Part shown: one piece after another, positions 6,971 through 13,258 of the stretch | Layout: each line of letters opens with the position of its first letter | Numbering within the stretch: the stretch's first letter is position 1 | Assembly: GCA_044238935.1 (NCBI GenBank) | Contig: JBIICI010000029.1 | Coordinates: 1-13,258, forward strand | From: JBIICI01 sp044238935 | GTDB lineage: Bacteria; Pseudomonadota; Alphaproteobacteria; Micavibrionales; Micavibrionaceae | Reading direction: 5' to 3' | Length of the DNA: 13,258 nt | The notes under the pieces: model-generated | Told to the model about the DNA's origin: nothing | Databases searched by the model: none | What the model saw: only the letters and a program-made list of their open reading frames with translations | Made by a program: the position numbers and the translations under genes

Positions 6971-7918
6971 ATGGAACATCGATTTACACAAGATAACAGC
7001 CACGCACGCATTTTGATTGAACGTGGTCAGTGGGTCGATTCCAAGCGTCAAGGGCGAGTTGTTCCTTATAAAATCACCTACCCTGTTTACGAAACAAATT
7101 CACCCTCTTTGTTACCTGTCATTCTATGGTCACATGGATTAGGGGGCAGCCGTGACGGGGCTGGATTTTTAGCACGTTATTTAGCCAGTTACGGTTATAT
7201 TATTGTGCATATTCAACATGATGGCACGGATACATCGTTATGGATGGGCAAAGAGGGGCATCCGTGGGATGTTATGCGCCAAACAAAAATCCCCGAAGAC
7301 GCCATCCAAGATCGCTTCTTAGATATTTCCTTTGCCCTAGACTGCCTCTTTACCCCCCAAACACGCCCTGAAAAATCAGGCTTATTGATGAATCTAGATT
7401 TAATTGGTATGTCAGGACATTCGATGGGGGCGCTTACAACACAAATTATTGCAGGACAACCTGCATGGTATCGCAAAGATTTCTTCGAAGATTTACATGA
7501 TTCCCGCCTCAAATCAGGCATTGTTTACAGCCCAGTTCCCAGCAAACATTTTGATCATAATCCGCGCAATTCGTATGATTCTTTCAAAATCCCTTTATTT
7601 TTTATGACCGGCACATTGGATGAAAGCCCATTAGGGGGCTTTGAATGGACAGATCGTGTGGCTATTTATGAACAAAGCGGCGCTCCAGAAAGTCATCTAT
7701 TGATCCTGAACGAAGGAAACCACATGGTTTTTGCAGGCAGCCGCGGTCAATTAGAAGACTCCCCACACCGCGAAACCCATGAAACAATTATCCAACATCT
7801 CAGCCTCGCATGGTGGGATGCGTTTTTAAAAGATGATCAAACCGCCCATCTTTGGCTTAAAAATGAAAGCACCCGTTATTTACAAGAAAACGGAACCTAT
7901 CATTGGAAAAAACTATAA
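6971..7918 (+). CDS. Alpha/beta hydrolase, dienelactone hydrolase/PAF-acetylhydrolase/chlorophyllase-like
   Basis: Soluble alpha/beta hydrolase of 315 residues without a visible signal peptide. The oxyanion-hole loop is LWSHGLGGSRDG (about 52-63), the nucleophile elbow is GHSMG with S151, a likely acid is D218 in TGTLDESP, and the likely catalytic histidine is H251 in EGNHMVF. The wide spacing and the SHGLGG motif resemble the platelet-activating-factor acetylhydrolase and chlorophyllase group, which cleave esters. The physiological substrate is not inferable. It lies 18 bp downstream of sspB with no terminator between and no clear ribosome binding site, so it may be cotranscribed. No functional tie between the two is known to me. 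Confidence 0.88.
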   Translation: MEHRFTQDNSHARILIERGQWVDSKRQGRVVPYKITYPVYETNSPSLLPVILWSHGLGGSRDGAGFLARYLASYGYIIVHIQHDGTDTSLWMGKEGHPWDVMRQTKIPEDAIQDRFLDISFALDCLFTPQTRPEKSGLLMNLDLIGMSGHSMGALTTQIIAGQPAWYRKDFFEDLHDSRLKSGIVYSPVPSKHFDHNPRNSYDSFKIPLFFMTGTLDESPLGGFEWTDRVAIYEQSGAPESHLLILNEGNHMVFAGSRGQLEDSPHRETHETIIQHLSLAWWDAFLKDDQTAHLWLKNESTRYLQENGTYHWKKL

Positions 7919-7936
7919 GCCCCCATGATTACGGAC

Positions 7937-7965
7937 TTGAAAAACGGTCAATAAACACATAAAGT
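7937..7965 (+). promoter_or_regulatory. Promoter for the small membrane protein - exported protein - xerD unit
   Basis: TTGAAA (7937-7942, 5 of 6 consensus positions) and TAAAGT (7960-7965, 4 of 6) are 17 bp apart. Transcription would begin near 7972, about 30 bases before the 43-codon gene. It is the only good match in the 83-bp gap after the hydrolase gene. Confidence 0.45.
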
Positions 7966-8001
7966 ATTTTGGTTATTTAAACCTTATGAAATTGTGCATC
8001 T

Positions 8002-8133
8002 ATGATCAGATTATTGAAACTTCTCTTTTTACTTTCCGTTTTAGCCGGTCTTGTTTATTTAATCTTTATGGGGATTAAAACACCTGTTATTAAACAAGAA
8101 ACAGTTACCGAAACCATAAAAACGGATTCATAA
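8002..8133 (+). CDS. Small single-pass membrane protein (43 residues)
   Basis: A short gene. It encodes a basic N-terminus (MIRLLK), a hydrophobic helix at about residues 7-23 (LLFLLSVLAGLVYLIFM), and a short polar tail containing IKTPVIKQETVTETIK. The pattern of one N-terminal helix, then a Pro-containing segment and a Val/Thr/Lys tail resembles small conserved membrane proteins I recall from other alphaproteobacteria, but I cannot name a family with certainty. It ends 5 bp before the exported protein gene and follows a predicted promoter, so it probably leads a unit that continues into xerD. There is no strong Shine-Dalgarno. The hydrophobic-plus-charged design argues that it is a real gene rather than chance. 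Confidence 0.65.
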   Translation: MIRLLKLLFLLSVLAGLVYLIFMGIKTPVIKQETVTETIKTDS

Positions 8134-8138
8134 ATACG

Positions 8139-9431
8139 ATGCAAAAACATTACAAAACCGCCCTCCTTAGCCTTGCTGTGTCTTTTAGCCTATGTCTATT
8201 TTCAAGCCAATCAATGGCAAAAGATTCAGGAAAAACAGTATCAAAATCTGATTTAATAACGATGGCCTCCGTTGGGACACTCAAGACAAGCACGCAAGGC
8301 AGTCTTGGGAAAAACATATGGTCAAACAGTGATTATTACAGACTGCGTGACGCGCTTGCGTTGATTCACGAAACGAAACCCTACCCTACCCTTAACCGCC
8401 TTTTATACCGTGCTTTATTGACCGCATCAGATGGCAGCCTTATTCGTGATATTGAACAATCCAATAATGGTCAAGACGCTCTTACGCTGCGGATTAAAAC
8501 ATTAATGCGCCTTGGTTTTTACGATGAGGCCTATGATTTATACAGAACAATTAACGTGCAGCCCTATCACCCCGATCAAATTTTTGCGGGCGCGCAATCG
8601 GCGATGGCGGCCAATCAAACAGCGCTTGGCTGCTTGGATATTATGACATTAAACGACATAACATCCCCAAAAAACAAAGAAGCGTCCCCTTATATTGCGT
8701 ATTGCACACAAATTTTGCAGGGCACATCAAAAACGTCCCCCAATCCCTTTGCTAAATCAACAGAAAAAACTTTAAAAACATCTTATTGGTATGGCCTATC
8801 CCCTAAACCGCAATTAATTACGGATAAACATAAAAGCCTGAGCAATAATAAATTTTACAAAACAATTTTATTGAAAATGCTGAAATCTGAAAAATTTACA
8901 GCGGCGGAAACACGTAAGATTCAAAAAGATATAAACGAATCAAATATTAACGTCGATGCAAATAAGGCTTTTATTACAGCATTAATGATTTTTTCCACAG
9001 ATTTTTCAATTCACAATACGGATATTTTGAAAGAGCTCTATCCTAAAAAAACACCTCAATCTCACGGATATGCTAGCCTTTTAAAGCATTTCAAGTCAGA
9101 TGATCCTGTAATGGCTGATTTTTTTAAAAAATATGGCAAAGAAAGGGACTTGACATTACTTTCAGATTATGTAATGAAACTAGAGGGTGGTTCAAGGATA
9201 TTAGAAAATGACTTGAGTTCTTCTTCTAAAGAAGAAAATGTGGGTTTACCTAATGTGGGAATGTCAATTGTGGGTTCTTATGCATTATTATCTAATAATC
9301 CGGCGACCTCTGTGGAAACAGGTCTTTTGACCTTTGTAATTAATCGTTTGGAAAAAAACGGCTATGAACAAGATGCGAAACAACTTGCTGTTGAATCGCT
9401 TCTTGCTATTGCCTTAAACTTAGGAGAATAA
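8139..9431 (+). CDS. Exported protein of unknown function, helical
   Basis: 430 residues, not recognised. A clear Sec signal peptide covers about 1-27: basic start MQKHYK, hydrophobic core ALLSLAVSFSLCLF, and a likely cut after SMA. The mature protein is mostly predicted helix, with a run of short helical pairs (for example LALIHETKPYPTLNRLLYRALL, RIKTLMRLGFYDEAYDLYR) that recalls alpha-solenoid/TPR-like repeats. It therefore probably acts in the periplasm as a binding or scaffold protein. Two cysteines in the mature part, in ALGCLDIM and AYCTQIL, could form a disulfide. It ends in a hydrophobic helical stretch before LNLGE. The gene ends 4 bp before xerD and its last codons hold the xerD ribosome binding site, so the two are translationally coupled. 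A link to chromosome segregation or envelope upkeep is only a guess. Confidence 0.75.
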   Translation: MQKHYKTALLSLAVSFSLCLFSSQSMAKDSGKTVSKSDLITMASVGTLKTSTQGSLGKNIWSNSDYYRLRDALALIHETKPYPTLNRLLYRALLTASDGSLIRDIEQSNNGQDALTLRIKTLMRLGFYDEAYDLYRTINVQPYHPDQIFAGAQSAMAANQTALGCLDIMTLNDITSPKNKEASPYIAYCTQILQGTSKTSPNPFAKSTEKTLKTSYWYGLSPKPQLITDKHKSLSNNKFYKTILLKMLKSEKFTAAETRKIQKDINESNINVDANKAFITALMIFSTDFSIHNTDILKELYPKKTPQSHGYASLLKHFKSDDPVMADFFKKYGKERDLTLLSDYVMKLEGGSRILENDLSSSSKEENVGLPNVGMSIVGSYALLSNNPATSVETGLLTFVINRLEKNGYEQDAKQLAVESLLAIALNLGE

Positions 9432-9435
9432 TATT

Positions 9436-10452
9436 ATGGCACGCCCTGGTCGTCCACCAATGGAAAAACCTAACTTGCATCCCTCTATTGATGCATTTTT
9501 AGATATGTTAACAAGCGAAAAAAACGCTGCTAAAAATACAACACAAGCCTATTGGCGTGATCTTGCTGATTTTAGTAAGTTTTTAAAAGAATCATCTTCT
9601 CGCGATATCGTAAAAGCAACGACAGATGATGTGAGAGCGTATGTTGCGGAACTCAACGTGCGTATCCACGAAAAAGGAGATCACAAAGGCAATATTGCAG
9701 GACGCACCATTGCGCGCCGCTTATCTGCAATGCGCCAATATTACCGTTTTGCAATTTCTGAGAAACTTTGTGATTCAGATCCCAGCTTACCTGTGGAAAG
9801 CCCAAAACAAAAACGTACATTACCAAAAACATTGAGTGAAAAAGAAGTTGATACATTAATTGTAACAGCGGCAAACGGCAAACCTGCTGAAAGCCGTCGT
9901 TTGATCTGTTTGTTAGAGGTCTTATACGCAACGGGTTTACGCGTTTCAGAATTGGTTGGCTTACCCTTAAGCGCTGTTTCTGAAAATGCGGATCATTTGA
10001 TCGTCCATGGAAAAGGGGGGAAAGATCGCGCGATTCCTTTAACAGATGCCGCCCGTGACTCCCTACAGCGTTATTTAGAAATGCGCGTTAACTTCATTAA
10101 CGAAGACAGACGTATTTTGGATCGTGCTGATTTTGGCAATACATGGTTATTCCCATCCAAAACATCCGATAGTGGTCATTTGACACGTCAGCGTTTTGCG
10201 CAATTGTTGAAAGACCTAGCACAGGATGCAGGTGTTGACGAAGATCGCGTTAGCCCCCATGTTCTGCGTCATGCGTTTGCAACACATCTTTTGAATAATG
10301 GCGCTGATTTGCGTGCTGTCCAGAAAATGTTGGGTCATGCCGATATTAATACGACACAAATTTACACGCACATTATGAATGCGGATGCGCGTAAAGCGTT
10401 GGAAGAAAACCATCCTTTATCAAAGCAAGAAAGAAAAAAGAAAGCCTCTTAA
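9436..10452 (+). CDS. xerD: Site-specific tyrosine recombinase XerD
   Basis: Recombinase that, with XerC, resolves chromosome dimers at dif under FtsK control. The 338 residues contain an N-terminal SAM-like DNA-binding domain (about 15-110, beginning HPSIDAFLDMLTSEKNAAKNTTQAY) and a C-terminal catalytic domain. All active-site residues are visible: R169 in ATGLRVSEL, K193 in HGKGGKDR, H275 and R278 in SPHVLRHAFATHLL, H301 in LGHADINTTQIYTHI, and nucleophile Y310. Assignment to XerD rather than XerC rests on overall likeness. It has a basic 14-residue N-terminal lead (MARPGRPP) and a Lys-rich tail. A GGAG at 9423-9426, inside the end of the preceding gene, fixes the start. Transcription ends at the hairpin beginning at 10475. 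The dif site is not in the window as far as I can see. Confidence 0.93.
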   Translation: MARPGRPPMEKPNLHPSIDAFLDMLTSEKNAAKNTTQAYWRDLADFSKFLKESSSRDIVKATTDDVRAYVAELNVRIHEKGDHKGNIAGRTIARRLSAMRQYYRFAISEKLCDSDPSLPVESPKQKRTLPKTLSEKEVDTLIVTAANGKPAESRRLICLLEVLYATGLRVSELVGLPLSAVSENADHLIVHGKGGKDRAIPLTDAARDSLQRYLEMRVNFINEDRRILDRADFGNTWLFPSKTSDSGHLTRQRFAQLLKDLAQDAGVDEDRVSPHVLRHAFATHLLNNGADLRAVQKMLGHADINTTQIYTHIMNADARKALEENHPLSKQERKKKAS

Positions 10453-10474
10453 ATCTTTTTCTTTGATCAGTTTA

Positions 10475-10518
10475 AAAATCCCTCAAGACTTCATTTTTGA
10501 GGGATTTTCCTTTTTATT
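10475..10518 (+). terminator. Rho-independent terminator after xerD
   Basis: A 12-bp perfect stem pairs AAAATCCCTCAA (10475-10486) with TTGAGGGATTTT (10497-10508) around a 10-base loop, followed by CC and a T-rich tract to 10518. It lies 22 bp past the xerD stop and before the next gene, so it separates the two units. Confidence 0.9.
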
Positions 10519-10548
10519 TTAAACCTATCTGTTTTCAGGACATCGTTC

Positions 10549-11310
10549 ATGATCCCCCCTATTCCCAAACTTCCTTTATTAATTGGTTACCAAGGCGCAT
10601 CAGGCTATGCCCCTGAAAACACATTGGATTCCATCGATGCCGCCATTGAAATGGGATTAAAATGGATTACGCTGGATATTCAGATCACCCAAGACCATGT
10701 CCCCATTTTATTAAAAGATGGTCAATTAGATCGTACCAGCAATGGCCATGGCTCTATTTCCAACATCAAATTCAAGGATTTAGAAGATTTAGAGGTTGGC
10801 AGCCATTTCTCAGAAACCTTTGCAGGCACGCCTATTTCTCCCTTAGAAGAGGCCATTGATGTAATTCTTGAGCATGATTTAGGCGTTATTTTATCCTTAG
10901 ATGCGGCACCAAAATTTGAAAAAATAATTGCGGAGGGCGTTTTGGATTGCCTGACGCGGATTTATGATGAATTTGATAAAATCATGATCGCCAGTTCCCA
11001 TTTCGTGACCTTAGAAACCATAAAAGATATGAGTGATGAAGGGGCATCGCCTCCCATGATTTATAAAATCAACCGCGAAAGCCCTGAAAATTGGTTAGAA
11101 ATCGTTGAGTATTTAGGGATTCAAATCTTATGGATTGATGAAGATCTAGCACAAGAGCACATTCAGCCCCTTATGCAAACAGGCAAAAAAATCATCTTTG
11201 GCGCTGTCACTGATCCGATAGCGGCTCGGTCTTTACAAGGGATCGGAATCACCAGCTTTATCAGCGCCTCCCCCGATGATTTAGACCCTTATCTTTTGAA
11301 AGTGCATTGA
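10549..11310 (+). CDS. Glycerophosphodiester phosphodiesterase-fold protein with a degenerate active site
   Basis: 253 residues, full length for a GDPD TIM barrel, with the family framework clear: GASGYAPENTLDS (16-28), ITQD (46-49), LDRTSNGHGSIS (60-71) and a closing SFISASPDDL strand. Active GDPDs have HRGA, an E-x-D metal pair, and a catalytic HD. Here these read Y14-Q15-G16-A17, T41-L42-D43, and K56-D57, so both catalytic histidines and a metal-binding glutamate are gone. The later E-x-K strand (LSLDAAP) and the TD-x-P motif (SASP) are also altered. It probably does not hydrolyse glycerophosphodiesters by the known mechanism, but the reading frame is intact. AGGA stands 8 bp before the ATG. 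The exporter gene follows after 2 bp, suggesting a shared role, perhaps ligand binding or regulation. No signal peptide. Confidence 0.82.
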   Translation: MIPPIPKLPLLIGYQGASGYAPENTLDSIDAAIEMGLKWITLDIQITQDHVPILLKDGQLDRTSNGHGSISNIKFKDLEDLEVGSHFSETFAGTPISPLEEAIDVILEHDLGVILSLDAAPKFEKIIAEGVLDCLTRIYDEFDKIMIASSHFVTLETIKDMSDEGASPPMIYKINRESPENWLEIVEYLGIQILWIDEDLAQEHIQPLMQTGKKIIFGAVTDPIAARSLQGIGITSFISASPDDLDPYLLKVH

Positions 11311-11312
11311 TC

Positions 11313-13127
11313 ATGGCCTATGGCGATATTAATCACGAACCAAAATGTGGGTTAGATTATTTACCCCAAAAAACGATTCCTTTTATTTGGTTTTTCCTGC
11401 GCCAAGCATGGCGCCCCTATTTTTTATCGGTGCTTTTCTTTGCGGCCTCTGCACTTTGTGAAGGGTTAACGCCCTTTTTTATCGGTCGGGTTGTCAACGC
11501 GATCAATCCGCCTTATACACAGATGGATTTACGAAACGCGCTGTTGATTGCTATTATTGTTGGTATTATCGGCGCGCGTGTTTTATGGAGCATTGGAAAT
11601 TGGATCAGTGACCTGCATTATGCCCGTTATTTCCAAGAAATGGTTAGATTACAGCTATTTAAACATGTGAATCGTCATCCTATTGGCTATTTTGAGAATG
11701 ATTATAGTGGTCGCATCGCGCAAAAGTTAAACAGTGTGGGTGAGCCGCTGCTGCAGCTTACTGAAAATATTTCTTATACATTTTTATATTGCGCCTTGAT
11801 TTTAATCGCAATTATCACGCAATTTTGGCGCGTTGACCCTATTTTAGCCCTGATCACAGTCGGATGTTTGTGTTTATTGGTCATTTTATGCGGCATTTCA
11901 ATGAAATATGTTATCCCCAAAAGCAACGCATTTTTTACGCAACTGAATATATTGCATGGCGTGATTGTCGATATGATTACCAATATGCGCATTAGCCGTA
12001 TTTTTGCCCGCACAGGGCTGGAGGCCACATATTTAAAAACCCAATCCAAACACACATCCGATGCACGCGGGCAATTTTACAAAGGCTGGGTCGCGATGCA
12101 AATTGTCACGAATTTCTGTTTTGTGGTTTTGGCTGTTACACTCAGTGCCACGGCCTATTATAAATTTACAAAAAATATTTATGATGCAGGTCAATTGATT
12201 TTTATCATTAGCGCCATTCCCACAATGATTATGGCCTGTAATTTCGCCAGCTATTACGCCAGTATGGCCGCAGAAAAAATTGGCACTATTCGTGAAGGGA
12301 TTTCACTGATTCACACGCCACAGACTGACCATCAAAAAACAACCGATCACACAGCGCACACAACACCCACAATATTACATCATAAAACAGCGCCCAAAAT
12401 TGATTTTCAACATATTGATTTTTCATACAATCAGAACGCCCCCCTCTTCACCCATTTTGATTTTTCAATCAGCGCAGGGGAAAAAATAGGATTGGTAGGA
12501 CGCAGCGGCGCAGGCAAAAGCACCTTGATTGATTTATTGCTGCGATTTAAATCGCCGCAAAACGGTGAAATTCTGATTGATAATCAACCTCTTTCGCAAT
12601 TTTCACAACAAGAATGGCAAGATTACATCAGCATTGTGCCACAAAATTCAATGTTATTTAATCGCTCAATCCTTGAAAATATTGCCTATAGCCGCCCTGA
12701 GGCAAAGATGGATGAGATTATCATCGCCGCAAAACAGGCACATATTCATGAGTTTATTCAATCCCTGCCCCAGCAATATGATTCGATGGTCGGTGAAAAT
12801 GGTGTAAAATTATCAGGGGGACAAAAACAGCGCATTGCCATTGCACGCGCCCTTTTAAAGCAAGCCCCCATCCTAATTCTGGATGAGGCCACATCCGCCC
12901 TTGATACGGAATCAGAACAGCATATTCAAGACAGCATGCGGCATTTAATGGATGATAAAACCGTTATCGTGATTGCGCACCGCCTATCAACCCTTTCCCG
13001 CCTTGATCGTCTGGTGATTTTAGAACAGGGAAAAATTATTGAGACAGGCACACATGCCGCGTTATTAGCCAATCCGCAATCCCATTATAAAAAACTATGG
13101 GATCAACAATCCGATAGTTTTTTATAA
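11313..13127 (+). CDS. ABC exporter, fused membrane and ATP-binding domains
   Basis: 604-residue half-transporter of the MsbA/multidrug exporter type, acting in the inner membrane as a dimer. The N-terminal half has about six transmembrane helices (roughly residues 35-325, starting near RPYFLSVLFFAASAL). The ATPase domain (about 362-604) is complete: Walker A GRSGAGKST with K402, Q-loop IVPQNSML (Q444), signature LSGGQ (501-505), Walker B ILILDE (520-525) followed by the D-loop SALD, and switch H556 in IAHRLSTL. A His/Thr-rich linker (about 333-360) joins the halves. I start at the ATG at 11313; an in-frame TTG at 11307 would overlap the GDPD-like gene by 4 bp and is possible. Substrate is unknown; lipid, peptide or drug are all open. 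Coupling to the GDPD-like gene hints at a phospholipid-related cargo, but that is inference. Confidence 0.93.
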   Translation: MAYGDINHEPKCGLDYLPQKTIPFIWFFLRQAWRPYFLSVLFFAASALCEGLTPFFIGRVVNAINPPYTQMDLRNALLIAIIVGIIGARVLWSIGNWISDLHYARYFQEMVRLQLFKHVNRHPIGYFENDYSGRIAQKLNSVGEPLLQLTENISYTFLYCALILIAIITQFWRVDPILALITVGCLCLLVILCGISMKYVIPKSNAFFTQLNILHGVIVDMITNMRISRIFARTGLEATYLKTQSKHTSDARGQFYKGWVAMQIVTNFCFVVLAVTLSATAYYKFTKNIYDAGQLIFIISAIPTMIMACNFASYYASMAAEKIGTIREGISLIHTPQTDHQKTTDHTAHTTPTILHHKTAPKIDFQHIDFSYNQNAPLFTHFDFSISAGEKIGLVGRSGAGKSTLIDLLLRFKSPQNGEILIDNQPLSQFSQQEWQDYISIVPQNSMLFNRSILENIAYSRPEAKMDEIIIAAKQAHIHEFIQSLPQQYDSMVGENGVKLSGGQKQRIAIARALLKQAPILILDEATSALDTESEQHIQDSMRHLMDDKTVIVIAHRLSTLSRLDRLVILEQGKIIETGTHAALLANPQSHYKKLWDQQSDSFL

Positions 13128-13134
13128 TGTCTTA

Positions 13135-13258
13135 GGGGCTGTCCCAGATAACTATTTGAGATATTGATTAACCCATTGTTTTACTTGATGTAATTGTTCT
13201 TTTGGTGATGGATTATTAAAACGCCATTCACATTCCTTTAAAAATAGCTCAAAATTGT
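13135..13258. mobile_element. IS1595-family (IS1016-like) element, one end
   Basis: Only the transposase 3' end is in the window. The terminus begins GGGGCTGTCCCAGATAAC at 13135, which fits the inverted repeat style of IS1016-like members of IS1595. It stands 7 bp after the stop codon of the ABC exporter, so the insertion spared that gene. The target duplication and the other end are outside the window. Confidence 0.7.
13152..13256 (-). CDS. IS1595-family transposase, C-terminal fragment (cut by window edge)
   Basis: On the minus strand the last 34 codons of a transposase are visible, including LFLKECEWRFNNPSPKEQL and ending QYLK before a TAG at 13152-13154. The KECEWRFN motif, with its acidic residues close to the end, is typical of IS1016-like IS1595 transposases. 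The stop codon lies inside the presumed terminal inverted repeat, as is common in compact insertion sequences. The 5' part is beyond the window, so it cannot be judged whether the gene is intact. Confidence 0.75.
   Translation of the reverse strand, partial: NFELFLKECEWRFNNPSPKEQLHQVKQWVNQYLK

Noticed and set aside
9091..9431. Shift in base and codon use in the last third of the exported protein gene, suggesting a gene fusion or transfer
   Set aside because: The change is gradual and only judged by eye, the frame is unbroken, and xerD after it has similar codon use, so I do not claim a junction.
11307..11312. TTG start for the ABC exporter, overlapping the GDPD-like gene by 4 bp
   Set aside because: Possible, but an ATG two codons later gives an equally good protein and neither has a strong ribosome binding site, so the ATG is simpler.
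1..13258. CRISPR array, tRNA, riboswitch or prophage signals
   Set aside because: I found no regularly spaced repeats, no cloverleaf-like sequence, no long structured leader and no phage structural genes.

Overview
The window looks like a moderately AT-rich alphaproteobacterial chromosome segment. The best lineage marker is the alphaproteobacterial-type SspB ClpXP adaptor with its acidic linker and C-terminal ISLDQFRKK tail. A CobT-type cobaltochelatase subunit and a XerD-type recombinase also fit. I cannot name the genus from sequence alone.

Layout. (1) 1-50 is the start of an IS5-type transposase running off the left edge. Beside it, on the same strand, is a small membrane-anchored protein gene of unknown function (234-593) whose C-terminal part (92-268) is displaced by one base. 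(2) A bidirectional hairpin terminator (673-709) separates this from a branched-chain aminotransferase gene, ilvE (757-1647, minus). (3) Divergent from ilvE is a tight plus-strand unit of response regulator, sensor kinase and cobT (1750-5479). It has a good promoter placed so that the response regulator mRNA would begin at its ATG. (4) A DMT-family transporter gene (minus) converges on cobT, and the 3' ends overlap by 14 bp. (5) Divergent from the transporter are sspB and an alpha/beta hydrolase gene. (6) A promoter then precedes a 43-codon single-helix membrane protein, an exported protein of unknown function, and xerD, which ends in a strong terminator (10475-10518). (7) The last unit is a glycerophosphodiesterase-fold protein that has lost its catalytic residues, followed 2 bp later by a fused ABC exporter. 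(8) The right edge is the 3' end of an IS1595/IS1016-type element inserted 7 bp after the exporter stop codon.

Most genes are housekeeping or ordinary accessory functions: amino acid metabolism, sensing, regulated proteolysis, chromosome dimer resolution and transport. I see no defence island, CRISPR array, prophage, tRNA or rRNA. The observations most worth following are the predicted GDPD pseudoenzyme paired with an exporter, cobT placed behind a two-component system without cobS or cobN, the small membrane protein plus exported protein upstream of xerD, and signs of leaderless mRNAs.
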